In this document: one piece after another, positions 54,738-63,697 of the stretch | Layout: every line of letters begins with the position of its first letter | Numbering within the stretch: position 1 is the stretch's first letter | DNA from: DASVHS01 sp038244815 | Lineage (GTDB): Bacteria; Acidobacteriota; Thermoanaerobaculia; Gp7-AA8 | Assembly: GCA_038244815.1 (NCBI GenBank) | Contig: JBBRTB010000003.1 | Coordinates: 193,478-257,477, forward strand | DNA: 64,000 nucleotides | Direction: 5' to 3' | Made by a program: the position numbers and the translations under genes | Notes under the pieces: model-generated | Databases searched by the model: none | Told to the model about the DNA's origin: nothing | Seen by the model: the letters and a program-made list of their open reading frames with translations, nothing else

Positions 54738-56102
54738 ATGATCCGTTCCATGCACCGCCGATTCCTCGTGGCTGCCATCGTGATCGCCGCGGCCAGCGTC
54801 GTCGCCGGTGCGTCGAAGCAGCGCGCCGTGCACCCGGCCGTTCATCCCGCGGGCGGACCGACGTTCAACAAGGAAGTCGTCCGTATCTTTCAGGGCCACT
54901 GCCAGAGCTGCCACCATCCCGGCGACATCGCGCCGTTCTCGCTCATGGATTACGCCAGCGCGAAGCCCTACGCCACGCAGATCAGGGTGATGACTTCCGC
55001 CCACCTGATGCCGCCGTGGAAACCGACCCCGGGCTGCGGCGACTTCGCCGAAGCGCGCACGATCTCGTCCGACGAGATCGACACCATCGCGCGCTGGGTC
55101 AGCAACGGAGCCCCGGAAGGCGACCGCGCCGACCTCCCCGCCCCCATCGACTTCAGCAGCGGCTGGACCCTCGGCCAGCCCGATCTCGTGATGTCGTATC
55201 CCGAGACCTATACGCCCGCGACGAGCGGCGACACGTATCGCTGCCTGCCGCTGCCAACGAACCTGACCTCCGATCAGTACGTGTCCGCGATCGACATCCA
55301 TCCCGGCGACCGCAAAACTGTGCACCACGTCATCGCGTTCATCGACAAGAGCGGCGAATCCGCTCGGCTCGACGAGGCCGAAGCGGGCGCCGGCTATACG
55401 TGCTTCGGGGGACCGGGATTCGCCATCACCGATCCCGCCGCAGCCACACTCGGCGGGTGGGCGCCGGGCTGCGTGGCCACGCGGCTCCCCGACGAGGTGG
55501 CGTTTTCGCTGCCGGCAAACTCGCGAGTCGTGCTGCAGGTGCACTATCACCCGCACGACGGCGAGCCGCTGCCGGACAGAACCGAGATCGGCATCTACTT
55601 CGCGAAGACGAAGCCGCGCCAGATTCTACGTATCCTTCCGCTGATCAACGACACGTTCACGATTCCGCCGAACGACCCCAATTACAAAGTGACCGCCGGC
55701 TTCCAACTGCCGTTCTTTGCTCCGTCCGTCCACATCTGGGCGATCTTCCCGCACATGCACCTGCTCGGCCGCCGCATGAATGTGACGGCCACACTGCCCG
55801 GTGGCGCGCAATCGTGCCTCGTCAACATCGACGACTGGGATTTCAACTGGCAAGGCATGTACCGCTACAACACCCCGGTAGCGATTCCGCCGACGTCGTC
55901 GCTGGATCTCACGGCCTACTACGACAACTCGGCCGGGAACATGCGCAATCCGAACGATCCCGCCAAGCCGGTTTCGTGGGGCGAGCAGACCACCGACGAG
56001 ATGTGCATCGCCTTCATCGGCTTCACCCTCGACAGTGAGAACCTGGCCACGACCGGTCCGCTCGAGGCGAAGTGGGTGCCGTCGATTCCGGCGCGGCGGT
56101 GA
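54738..56102 (+). CDS. Cytochrome c-copper monooxygenase-like fusion protein
   Basis: The 454-residue exported product has a signal peptide (about 1-25). A cytochrome c-like domain carries CxxCH (C55-Q-S-C-H59, in GHCQSCHHPG) with MPPW nearby. A Cu type II ascorbate-dependent monooxygenase-like domain follows (about 140-450). Candidate copper ligands are the His pair in VHHVIAFID (196-197), HYHPH (269-273) and FPHMHLLGRRM. The haem domain could feed electrons to the copper sites in place of ascorbate. Substrate unknown. It follows the ABC permease by four bases but is probably functionally separate. Confidence 0.82.
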   Translation: MIRSMHRRFLVAAIVIAAASVVAGASKQRAVHPAVHPAGGPTFNKEVVRIFQGHCQSCHHPGDIAPFSLMDYASAKPYATQIRVMTSAHLMPPWKPTPGCGDFAEARTISSDEIDTIARWVSNGAPEGDRADLPAPIDFSSGWTLGQPDLVMSYPETYTPATSGDTYRCLPLPTNLTSDQYVSAIDIHPGDRKTVHHVIAFIDKSGESARLDEAEAGAGYTCFGGPGFAITDPAAATLGGWAPGCVATRLPDEVAFSLPANSRVVLQVHYHPHDGEPLPDRTEIGIYFAKTKPRQILRILPLINDTFTIPPNDPNYKVTAGFQLPFFAPSVHIWAIFPHMHLLGRRMNVTATLPGGAQSCLVNIDDWDFNWQGMYRYNTPVAIPPTSSLDLTAYYDNSAGNMRNPNDPAKPVSWGEQTTDEMCIAFIGFTLDSENLATTGPLEAKWVPSIPARR

Positions 56103-56132
56103 ACGCGGCGTCGATCACACGCGCCAGCAGCA

Positions 56133-57236
56133 TCACGGTTGTCTGAAGGGACGATCGTAGCCGGTCATCTCGACGTACCCCTCCCCCTGCACCGCATTGT
56201 TCTCGAAACTTCCGTTCACGCCGACAGCACCTTCCCAGTATGTGACGCGGGTCGAGCTCCGCGTGATCAGTTCCTGATCGTCGAGCAGCGGGTCGAGCCG
56301 GAGGCGGATGCGCAGCTTCGGGATCGATACGCGCCATCCCATCGGATAGCGGGCACCGCTGTGGGGTGAGGTCCAGCGCCGCAACGGCTCGACCACGATG
56401 TCGTCGTGGGTGAGGTGGATGACGTCGCCGTCCGGGGTCACGAGCGACCCTGACGACACCACGTCGACCGTGCCGTCGCTCCTGCGGATCTGGTACAGCA
56501 TGAGCTCCGTGTCGTTGTCGAGCTGCACGGAGAACCAGTCCCAGCCCTGCTGGTTCTCCCGAAGCGCGGAACTGCCGAACTCGTGATCCATCCAGGCCAG
56601 GCCCGTGCAGGACTCGGCCTTGCGTTTCCCTGTCGCCACCGTACCGCTGACCGCCAGGCGCGTCATCGAGTAGTAATGCGACGCGTAACCTGCTCCCTGC
56701 GCCTTCACGCTGACGCCGTTCTCGCCGTGGATCGCCGGAGGCTTGCGCGACCGCAGCACGAGATCGATTTTGTCGCCGTTCTGCTCCGCGACGATCCGCC
56801 ACGAGCCGTCGCTCATCGTCGTGGCTCTCCACGCCTCGTTGAACACGTCCAGACGTCCCGCCGCAGCTCCGGCGGTGAACGGCGACGAGCGGTTCAGCTT
56901 CTCGTAATACCGGAAGGCCTTGCCGTCGATGTCGGTGATGGCGAAGTGAGCCAGCGACACATTGCGCAGATCCCAGGCCGTGTCCCGCGGCGCATCCGGC
57001 GGCGTCACCCCCACGCGAAAGAACGTGAGCTCGAATCCGTATCGCCTGCCGGCGGCGGTCTCCAGGTGGCCCGTGTAGTACCACCACTCCGTACGGTACT
57101 GGTCGTGGCTGCCGTGGTCGCGGGGGAACTCGAACTGGTAGCCGGGAAGGGCGGGTTGGAAATCAGAGGCCCATGCGGAATGCAAAAGGATGAATGCAAA
57201 ATGAAAAAAGACCGCCGCTCTCGTAATCCTTTTCAT
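56133..57236 (-). CDS. Lipocalin-like AttH/CrtC-type hydrolase
   Basis: The 367-residue product starts at ATG 57236, giving a signal peptide (MKRITRAAVFFHFAFILLHSAWA). The AttH domain carries QYRTEWWYYTGHL, FELTFFRVGV, and a second half with GLAWMDHEFGSSAL and WDWFSVQLDNDTELMLYQ. This two-lipocalin layout is typical of AttH and of carotenoid 1,2-hydratase (CrtC) relatives. No carotenoid genes are nearby, so a hydratase role is not supported. It probably acts on a lipid in the periplasm. Converges on the cytochrome-copper gene. Confidence 0.85.
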   Translation of the reverse strand: MKRITRAAVFFHFAFILLHSAWASDFQPALPGYQFEFPRDHGSHDQYRTEWWYYTGHLETAAGRRYGFELTFFRVGVTPPDAPRDTAWDLRNVSLAHFAITDIDGKAFRYYEKLNRSSPFTAGAAAGRLDVFNEAWRATTMSDGSWRIVAEQNGDKIDLVLRSRKPPAIHGENGVSVKAQGAGYASHYYSMTRLAVSGTVATGKRKAESCTGLAWMDHEFGSSALRENQQGWDWFSVQLDNDTELMLYQIRRSDGTVDVVSSGSLVTPDGDVIHLTHDDIVVEPLRRWTSPHSGARYPMGWRVSIPKLRIRLRLDPLLDDQELITRSSTRVTYWEGAVGVNGSFENNAVQGEGYVEMTGYDRPFRQP

Positions 57237-57280
57237 ATGGCAGTCTGCATTTCGCAATCGGCAGGATAATAGAGCAGGCG

Positions 57281-59083
57281 ATGTCCGAGACACCCGTAGG
57301 CAGTCGTGCGCGTTTCCGCACCCTGGCGGCCGAGTCTTCGATCGCCATCGAGCCGGACGACCTTCTGGAGCTGGCCCGGCGTTACGCCGATCAGGGCATG
57401 TACGACGAGTCCATCCATCTCTTCGAGATGGCCGAGAAGCTCAAGCCCGGTTCGGTGGCGTTGCGCATCAACCTGGCGCGCGTGCGCGACCTCAAGCGCA
57501 GCGCGGAAGAGTCGCGATTCGCGAACGTGCGGCGGGAAGTGATGTCCGAGCGCTCTCGCGACGAGATCGACTCATCGCAATACGTCGGCCTGGCCCAGTA
57601 CTACATGGCCAAGGAACAGACGTCGAAGGCCATCGAGCTCCTGGAAATCGCCAAGCTTAAAACGCCCAACAACTACCGGCCTTACGAGATCCTGGGACGC
57701 CTCTATTACTCGCAGGGCGAATGGGGCGCGGCGGGCGAGGAGATCAGCCGTGCCCGGAGGCTCAATCCCTTCGACCGCGGGCTGGCCGAGATCTCCGGCC
57801 GCATCGCCTTCGAGCAGAAAAACTTCCAGGAGTCGCTCAACGACTTCGTCGACGCCTTTCTCCTGGCCACGGATCAGAAGGGCGAGACCACCGAGCCGGT
57901 CCGGCGCATGATCAACACGCTCAAGCGCATGCTGGGGCTGGAGACCAGGGATCTCAACGCCCGGATCAAGGAGCGCGTCGACAACCTGGAGGTCTCCACC
58001 GAGCGGCTGGAGCTGCGCAAGGAGAACCTCTTCAAGGTCGAGAGCGCCCGCGACCTCAAGGAGATCGAGCAGAAGATCTCCCGCGCCGAAGAGAAGCGCG
58101 ACGACCTCATCGTGATCTCCTCCGAGCTCCGGAAGCTCGGCATCTTTAAGCATATGAAAGACGAGCAGATCTTCCGGCTTTCGAAGTTCGCGCGCATCGA
58201 AGGGTTTCTCGACAACGACTTCGTCTTCCGCGAGGAAGATAAATCGATGGACTTCTACATCGTACGCGACGGGCGCGTGGAGATCCGCAAGGAGACTCCC
58301 TTCGGCCCGCAGATCCTGGGCGCGCTGATGGCGGATCACATCTTCGGAGAGATGAACTTCATCGACCGCACCCATCGCTCCAGCGATGCCGTGGCCGTGG
58401 AGTCTTCATCCTGCTATGAGTTTTCGTTCAGCGCCCTCGACCAGTCCATGGACGAGGACAAGGAGATGGCCGTCGGCCTGCACTGGGCGTTCTGGCGGTC
58501 GCTGGCCGAGAAGGTCCGCGACGCCAACGAGCAGTTGAAGCTGTTCTTCCAGGAGGACGCCAAGCGCGGTGCCGGCCGCAAACGCGCCGAAAGCAAACGG
58601 GAGATGCAGCAGATCACCGTCAAGTCCGAGGACAAGGTGGATCTGTTCAAGGAAAGAGGACTGTCGGCGGCGGAAATGAAGCTGCTGGCCACGTTCTCCA
58701 GCGAAGAGCGCTTTCGGGAGGGATCGATGATCTTCCGCGAAGGCGAGAAGGGCGACAAGCTCTACATCGTGCTCGACGGCCGCGTGCGCATCTCGAAATT
58801 CATCCCCGGTGTCGGCGAAGAAGCGCTGGCGGTCCTGGACCGCGGCGAGTTCTTCGGCGAGATGGCTCTCATCGACGACGCCCCGCGCTCCGCGGACGCC
58901 AAGGCTCACGAGACCGATGCCACCGTCCTGTCCATCGACCGGGCCACGCTCAACGAGATCCTTTCCATGGATCCGCACGCGTCACTGCAGTTCCTCAATC
59001 TCCTTTGCCGGATGATCAGCCGCCGTCTGCGCGAGATCAACGAGAAGATCGTGCAGTGGAAATACATGTCCGGCGGATTCTGA
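57281..59083 (+). CDS. TPR protein with two cyclic-nucleotide-binding domains
   Basis: This 600-residue cytoplasmic protein has N-terminal TPR units (about 20-205, RRYADQGMYDESIHLFEMA and YEILGRLYYSQGEWGAAG). A coiled coil (about 220-280) leads to two cNMP-binding domains: about 290-400 (MDFYIVRDGRVEIRKETPFG, DHIFGEMNFIDRTHRSS) and about 470-585 (KLYIVLDGRVRISKFIPGVG, GEFFGEMALIDDAPRSADA). No HTH or catalytic domain follows, so it probably signals through its TPR partner. FGEM plus a following R-S/R-A in each phosphate cassette supports nucleotide binding. It starts 44 bases from the divergent AttH gene. Confidence 0.87.
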   Translation: MSETPVGSRARFRTLAAESSIAIEPDDLLELARRYADQGMYDESIHLFEMAEKLKPGSVALRINLARVRDLKRSAEESRFANVRREVMSERSRDEIDSSQYVGLAQYYMAKEQTSKAIELLEIAKLKTPNNYRPYEILGRLYYSQGEWGAAGEEISRARRLNPFDRGLAEISGRIAFEQKNFQESLNDFVDAFLLATDQKGETTEPVRRMINTLKRMLGLETRDLNARIKERVDNLEVSTERLELRKENLFKVESARDLKEIEQKISRAEEKRDDLIVISSELRKLGIFKHMKDEQIFRLSKFARIEGFLDNDFVFREEDKSMDFYIVRDGRVEIRKETPFGPQILGALMADHIFGEMNFIDRTHRSSDAVAVESSSCYEFSFSALDQSMDEDKEMAVGLHWAFWRSLAEKVRDANEQLKLFFQEDAKRGAGRKRAESKREMQQITVKSEDKVDLFKERGLSAAEMKLLATFSSEERFREGSMIFREGEKGDKLYIVLDGRVRISKFIPGVGEEALAVLDRGEFFGEMALIDDAPRSADAKAHETDATVLSIDRATLNEILSMDPHASLQFLNLLCRMISRRLREINEKIVQWKYMSGGF

Positions 59084-59089
59084 TCCCCA

Positions 59090-59896
59090 GTGCTGCCTCT
59101 CCTCGCCTCGATCGTCCTGTTCCTGATCCTCTGGGGCCTGCTCGTGGCCGCCGAACCGGCCGTGCGCGGCAGTCTGCCGCGCCTCGCCAATTTCACGGCG
59201 CGCTTTCGCTACGGTGACTATCTGCCCGTAGTCCTCGTCCTGGTCATCGGCGGCGCTCTGGCGGCCGTGGTCGGCGACGAGTTCAGCGACCTCGCCGAGC
59301 TCGTGGTGGCCAGGAGCACCATCCTTCAATCGATCGACCAGCATTTGCACGACTGGGCGGTTCACGAGCGATCTCCCGGCTCGACGACGTTCTTCGCGGC
59401 CATGTCGGTCATCGGAGGTCCGGTGGTCCTCGGGATCGCCACCGGGATCGTGGCGGGCGCGCTGGCCATCCGCAGATGGTTTCGCTGGGCGCTCTACATG
59501 GTCGTGACCGTCGGCGGCGGCGCGCTCATCGACCTGGAGCTGAAACGCTTCTTCCAGCGGGCCCGGCCCGATCTCGCGCAGATGCTGCGGCACGCCAGCG
59601 GTTACTCGTTCCCGAGCGGACATGCCATGGGTGCGACGGTGGCCATGGGCGCGTTCGCCTATCTGGCCGTGCGTCTACTTCACCGCTGGAAGCAGAAGGC
59701 GGCGGCTATCGCGTTCGCCATCACCTTCGTCGTCGCCGTGGCCGTCTCCCGCGTCTACCTCGGCGTGCACTGGGTGTCCGATATCGGCGCCGGTCTCTCC
59801 GCGGGATTGCTCTGGCTGGCCACGACGACGGTCGGCTATGAGACGTTCCGCCGCATCCGTCTGATCCGCGCGCTGCGTGCGAAACGCGGCATGTAG
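59090..59896 (+). CDS. PAP2-family membrane phosphatase
   Basis: The 268-residue product starts at GTG 59090 (six bases after the previous stop) and has about six membrane helices. The three PAP2 motifs are KRFFQRARP, YSFPSGHAMGA and SRVYLGVHWVSDIGAG, with the catalytic His pair and Arg/Lys all present. Such enzymes dephosphorylate undecaprenyl pyrophosphate, phosphatidic acid or lipid A phosphates at the periplasmic face. Substrate unresolved. Probably co-transcribed with the cNMP-binding gene. Confidence 0.9.
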   Translation: MLPLLASIVLFLILWGLLVAAEPAVRGSLPRLANFTARFRYGDYLPVVLVLVIGGALAAVVGDEFSDLAELVVARSTILQSIDQHLHDWAVHERSPGSTTFFAAMSVIGGPVVLGIATGIVAGALAIRRWFRWALYMVVTVGGGALIDLELKRFFQRARPDLAQMLRHASGYSFPSGHAMGATVAMGAFAYLAVRLLHRWKQKAAAIAFAITFVVAVAVSRVYLGVHWVSDIGAGLSAGLLWLATTTVGYETFRRIRLIRALRAKRGM

Positions 59897-59900
59897 CGGC

Positions 59901-61349
59901 TCAGCCCCTCAGCTTTTCAGCGTCTGCGGCCACCTGTTCCTCGGAACGGATGGCCCGCGGCGAATAGAGCTCGCGGACCATGCGGCCGATGGTGGCGCGA
60001 TTGAGGGCGGCGGCAGTGGACTCGTTCATGCGCGCGAACATGCTGCCGATGGAGCGGCGCTCCTCGTCGTCAGGACCCTGCTCCGGGACGATGCGCATCG
60101 AGCCTTCGATCTGAGCGATGATCTCCTCAACGCTGATGCGGTCGGGATCGCAGCCGGGCACATAGCCCATATATTCGCCGCCGGTGGCCTTGACGAGCTT
60201 GCCGTCCTCGAGCCTGGAGAGCACGCGCAGCATCTGCGCATCGGTCGTCCCGAATTGTTCGGCCAGGCGATACGAGGACGGCGCGTCTTCGCGCCGGTCG
60301 AAGCGGCGAGCCACCTCGAGAATGGCGCGCAACGCGAAGTAGAGGTCGAAACGCGGCTCGTCATCGATCTGCTGCGCCTGCGCCCGCAACACGCCGTAGA
60401 GATTCTGGTAGACGTAGCTGATCTCGACGCCCAGCAGGATGACCACCCACATCACTTCGATGGCGATCAGGAAGACCAGAGCCAGTCCCACCGTGCCGTA
60501 GATCAGGTTGAAGCGGCCGTGGAACAGGTGGTCCGCGTAAATGCCGAAGCCCCATCGCACCAGTGAGAAGAGCACCGTGGTCACGAGCGCACCGACCACC
60601 GCCGCCCGGAACTCCACGCGTGTGGCCGGCACCAGCCAGAACAGCATCGTGAACGCCACGAACAGGATGACGATCGGCGCGATCACGAAGACGATGTCGT
60701 GCTTGAACAGCATGTGCAGATAGGGATTGCGCTGCAGCGACTTGTTCGTCGTGAACGAGAGACCCATCAGCAGCGGCCCCCAGAAAAACAGCATCGTGAA
60801 TGCGATCAGCTTCTGGCGGTAGCCGCGGCCGAAACGCACCTTCCAGATCTGATTGATGGTCAGTTCCACCGCCAGGAACAGCCGGAAGGCGATGATCATG
60901 AACACGATGGCGCCGACGGTCGAAGCGGCCTGCGCGTTCTGCGCGAACTTGGCGAGGTTGTACGTGATCTGCGGCGACTGATACGGCAGGACGATGTTGA
61001 GGATGTTGTCGATCTGTGATTCCCAGCCGGGAAACAGCTTCCGGAAATACTGCTGCACGAACTGAGTCAGGGCCACGAGCAGCGGTACGAGCGAAATCAG
61101 CGTCGTGAACGCGAGGGCCGCGGCGCGCGAGGTCCCTTCGATCGTGTAGAACTCCCGGGCGATCTCCCGGACGACGAGGAAGAACTCGACGATGAGGACC
61201 CGGGCGCGCTTGCGACCGACCGTGGCCCGGCGATAGACGAGCACGGCCGGATCCGTGAGCCACGACCAGACCACGTTTCGGGCCTTGACCAGACGCTGCG
61301 CCAGCGTCGGGCCAGAGACAGCGTCGGGTTCCCGCGGGTCCTCGGTCAT
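59901..61349 (-). CDS. YihY/BrkB-family protein with cytoplasmic C-terminal domain
   Basis: The 482-residue product starts at ATG 61349 (MTEDPREPD); the extended frame is unsupported. Six helices occupy about 55-320 with the hallmark AAALAFTTLISLVPLL and LTINQIWKVRFGRGY. A 150-residue C-terminal domain follows (about 330-480, RRFDRREDAPSSYRLAEQFG, ARMNESTAAALNRATIG), with a winged-helix-like segment (LAEQFGTTDAQMLRVLSRLED). Long BrkB proteins with such a tail occur in several phyla; its role is unknown. A shorter paralogue lies at 9417-10427. Confidence 0.86.
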   Translation of the reverse strand: MTEDPREPDAVSGPTLAQRLVKARNVVWSWLTDPAVLVYRRATVGRKRARVLIVEFFLVVREIAREFYTIEGTSRAAALAFTTLISLVPLLVALTQFVQQYFRKLFPGWESQIDNILNIVLPYQSPQITYNLAKFAQNAQAASTVGAIVFMIIAFRLFLAVELTINQIWKVRFGRGYRQKLIAFTMLFFWGPLLMGLSFTTNKSLQRNPYLHMLFKHDIVFVIAPIVILFVAFTMLFWLVPATRVEFRAAVVGALVTTVLFSLVRWGFGIYADHLFHGRFNLIYGTVGLALVFLIAIEVMWVVILLGVEISYVYQNLYGVLRAQAQQIDDEPRFDLYFALRAILEVARRFDRREDAPSSYRLAEQFGTTDAQMLRVLSRLEDGKLVKATGGEYMGYVPGCDPDRISVEEIIAQIEGSMRIVPEQGPDDEERRSIGSMFARMNESTAAALNRATIGRMVRELYSPRAIRSEEQVAADAEKLRG

Positions 61350-61412
61350 GAACGAGCTCGAACGCAGAGTGTAAGCCGTGGGGGTGGTTGTTGTGTTGCA
61401 TAACCGCAGAGC

Positions 61413-61928
61413 ATGGTTCCCGAAACCATCCATATCCCGGAGGTCATCGAGCCGGACGAAAAGCTGCCGGTGGACCTGGTGGCGCTCCGTAAGTTCTCCA
61501 TTCTCATGGACCGGGCGGTGGGAATCCCGGGAACGCGCTTCCGCTTCGGGCTCGATCCGCTCCTCGGGCTCGTACCGGGCGTGGGGGACGTCATCTCCGC
61601 CCTATTGTCCGCCTGGATTGTGGCCGGCGCACTCCGCCACCGCGTCCCGATCCTGAAAATCGCCCGGATGGTGATGAACATCCTCGCCGACATGGTCATC
61701 GGCGAGATCCCCATCCTCGGCGATCTGTTCGACTTCGCGTTCGAAGAGAACGTGATGAACATGCGCATCCTGATGCAGCATCGCAACCGGCGGCTGCCTC
61801 CGCGCAAAGCATCCGAGATCGCCGTTGTTCTGATTGTGATCCTGGTCATCATCCTGGCGTTCGGTATCCTGACGCTGGCAGCGATCGTGGCCGGTCTGAT
61901 CTGGCTGGCGGCTCACCGGAACGGATGA
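61413..61928 (+). CDS. DUF4112 membrane protein
   Basis: The 171-residue product has the DUF4112 core (about 22-118): FSILMDRAVGIPGTRFRFGL, the characteristic DPLLGLVPGVGDVISALLSAW and GEIPILGDLFDFAF. Its C-terminus has a strong membrane helix (VVLIVILVIILAFGILTLAA). Family function unknown. It overlaps the cardiolipin synthase-like gene by four bases (ATGA), so both are probably expressed together in membrane lipid or envelope upkeep. Confidence 0.85.
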   Translation: MVPETIHIPEVIEPDEKLPVDLVALRKFSILMDRAVGIPGTRFRFGLDPLLGLVPGVGDVISALLSAWIVAGALRHRVPILKIARMVMNILADMVIGEIPILGDLFDFAFEENVMNMRILMQHRNRRLPPRKASEIAVVLIVILVIILAFGILTLAAIVAGLIWLAAHRNG

Positions 61929-63184
61929 GATTCTTCGGGAAAAGAAAGACGCGGCGCTATCCACGCCGCCCGGCGCTGCCGATCGTGCGGCGGCGGTTGC
62001 CGATGCGCTATCACATGCGCCACCAGTTCGGGGTGCGCGACGTGGCGTTTCTGCAGACGATGTACGCGCTCACGGGCGCGCCGATGTCCGAGGGCAACGC
62101 GGTCACGATTCTCCGGAACGGCGTGGAGATCTTTCCTTCGATGCTGGCAGCCATCCGCGCGGCGAAGAGAACGATCAATCTGGAGTTCTACATCTACTGG
62201 GACGGCGAGATCGGGCGCCAGTTCGCCGAAGCGCTCGCGGAGAGGGCACGAGCGGGCGTTCAGGTCAACGTGATCCTGGACTCGGTGGGCTCGGCTCCGA
62301 TGTCGGAGACGCTCATCGAGTTCATGCGCCGCAACGGTATCGATCTGGAGTGGTATCACCCCCTGCGCTGGTACACGATCTCACGCCTCAACCACCGCAC
62401 CCATCGCAAGCTGCTGATCGTCGACGGCGAGATCGGGTTCTCCGGCGGAGTGGGCATCGCCGACAACTGGCTGGGCAATGCGGACTCGAAGGAGCACTGG
62501 CGCGAGACCATGATCCGCCTGGAAGGCCCGGTGGTCACGCAGATGCAGTTCACGTTCATGGACAACTGGGTCAAGAGCCGCGGCGAGCTGCTCACCGGAC
62601 TGAATTACTTTCCGCAGCTGGTTCCGCGCGGCGATCACATCACGCAGGTGATCAAGTCGTCGCCATCGGAGGGCAGCTCGACGGTGAAGCTGCTCTACAT
62701 CATCTCCATCGTCAGCGCCGAGCGGTCGATTTACATCAGCAACGCGTACTTTCTGCCTGATCCCGATACCACACGCGCGCTCGAAGGCGCGGTGCGGCGG
62801 GGAGTGGACGTGCGCATCGTCGTTCCCGGCGAGCACAACGACGTGCCCATCGCCCGTCAGGCCAGCCGCCTCGCCTATGAGTTTCTGCTGCGCCGGGGCA
62901 TCCGCATCTTCGAGTATCAGCCGACCATGATGCACGCCAAGACCATGGTCGTCGACGGGATCTGGACCACCATCGGCTCCTCGAATTTCGACGACCGCAG
63001 CTTCCGCCTCAACGACGAGGTGAATGTGAACGTCTTCGACGAGGAGATCGCCGCACAGCTCGAGAAGATGTTCATGGACGACGTGGCCCGCTCGGTGGAG
63101 ATCACACCGCGCAAGTGGCTGCGCCGCCCCTTCTTCGACCGCCTGAAGGAGTCGTTCGCCGGCGTATTCAAGAAGCAACTCTGA
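61925..63184 (+). CDS. Cardiolipin synthase-like PLD-superfamily enzyme
   Basis: The 419-residue enzyme has two HKD motifs: HRKLLIVDGEIGFSGGVGIA near residue 160 and HAKTMVVDGIWTTIGSSNFD near 335. Both have the full HxK(x)4D pattern. The N-terminus is basic with no membrane helix, unlike E. coli ClsA, resembling the ClsB/C type. It probably condenses phosphatidylglycerol or related lipids to cardiolipin at the membrane surface; a phospholipase role cannot be excluded. The C-terminus is followed at once by a repeat copy. Confidence 0.9.
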   Translation: MRFFGKRKTRRYPRRPALPIVRRRLPMRYHMRHQFGVRDVAFLQTMYALTGAPMSEGNAVTILRNGVEIFPSMLAAIRAAKRTINLEFYIYWDGEIGRQFAEALAERARAGVQVNVILDSVGSAPMSETLIEFMRRNGIDLEWYHPLRWYTISRLNHRTHRKLLIVDGEIGFSGGVGIADNWLGNADSKEHWRETMIRLEGPVVTQMQFTFMDNWVKSRGELLTGLNYFPQLVPRGDHITQVIKSSPSEGSSTVKLLYIISIVSAERSIYISNAYFLPDPDTTRALEGAVRRGVDVRIVVPGEHNDVPIARQASRLAYEFLLRRGIRIFEYQPTMMHAKTMVVDGIWTTIGSSNFDDRSFRLNDEVNVNVFDEEIAAQLEKMFMDDVARSVEITPRKWLRRPFFDRLKESFAGVFKKQL

Positions 63185-63226
63185 CGTCATTCCGAGCCGC
63201 GAAGACGGCGAGGAATCCGGGCGGGG
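63185..63226 (+). repeat. Dispersed GTCATTCCGAG repeat, copy 3
   Basis: The copy GTCATTCCGAGCCGCGAAGA, then CGGCGAGGAATC and a G-rich tail, begins right at the stop codon of the cardiolipin synthase-like gene (its first G follows the TGA by one base). It is nearly identical to copy 2 at 50169 and, like it, is followed by a degenerate-unit block. Confidence 0.85.
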
Positions 63227-63227
63227 G

Positions 63228-63312
63228 GATAGCCGGTAACTGGTAGCGGTTAGCGGTTAACAGTTACCCAGCGACCCAGCAACCCGGCAACCCGGCAACC
63301 CGGCAACCAGGT
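63228..63312. repeat. Degenerate AGCCGGTAAC/CAACCCGG block
   Basis: Tandem units (TAGCCGGTAACTGGTAGCGG, GTTAGCGGTTAACAG) are followed by TTACCCAGCGACCCAGC and three CAACCCGG copies. The latter are the complement of the GGGTTGCC-type units at 40561 and 50210. The block lies between the cardiolipin synthase-like gene and the gnd remnant. Confidence 0.75.
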
Positions 63313-63460
63313 GTGCGCGCCGAAGTAGTCGCGCTGGGTCGAAATAGGCGAGACTCGCGGACATCGCCGGGACGGCGATTCCGTTGGCCTGGGCCAACGT
63401 CACCGCGCGGCGCCACGACGGCTGCGCGGCTTGTGTGAACTCGTCGTCTGCAACCGCGAG
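63309..63460 (-). pseudogene. Remnant of 6-phosphogluconate dehydrogenase C-terminus
   Basis: The minus-strand frame reads QPSWRRAVTLAQANGIAVPA and MSASLAYFD, the C-terminal end of 6-phosphogluconate dehydrogenase. The next conserved part (QRDYFGAHT) resumes immediately but in another frame, so the roughly 15 residues normally between them are missing. The rest of the gene is absent upstream; its place is taken by the antitoxin-like gene, whose stop it touches. It is a decayed relic with an internal deletion. Confidence 0.75.
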
Positions 63461-63697
63461 TTAGCCGCCGCGCTTTGTTGGTGAGGCCTTCGTGCGAAGC
63501 GTCTTGCCCGAAATGCGAACAAGCGTTCGAAGGGCCTCATTCACGGCGACCGAGTCGGGGAACACCTCTGCGACATCTGGGGCAAGCACGACGACATTGC
63601 CTCCTTCCGCGTACCTCGCCGCGTACTTCCCTCGGACACCACCCGAGAAATCGTAGTGGTCTCGCATTTCGTCGTCGGGCTTCACCTTACCTGCCAT
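63461..63697 (-). CDS. Antitoxin-like protein of a BrnT-type or related pair
   Basis: The 78-residue protein contains YDFSGGVRGKYAARYAEGGNV, then VVLAPDVAEVFPDSVAVNEALRTL, a strand-helix layout typical of small antitoxins of the type found next to BrnT and HicB-like toxins. It overlaps the BrnT-like remnant (which lies upstream) by 11 bases. The C-terminus is basic and may bind DNA. With the neighbouring toxin broken, it may be an orphan. Confidence 0.6.
   Translation of the reverse strand: MAGKVKPDDEMRDHYDFSGGVRGKYAARYAEGGNVVVLAPDVAEVFPDSVAVNEALRTLVRISGKTLRTKASPTKRGG

Noticed and set aside
50210..63312. Tandem units at 50210 and 63228 as CRISPR arrays
   Set aside because: Units are only 7-9 bases, degenerate, without unique spacers, and no cas gene lies in the window.
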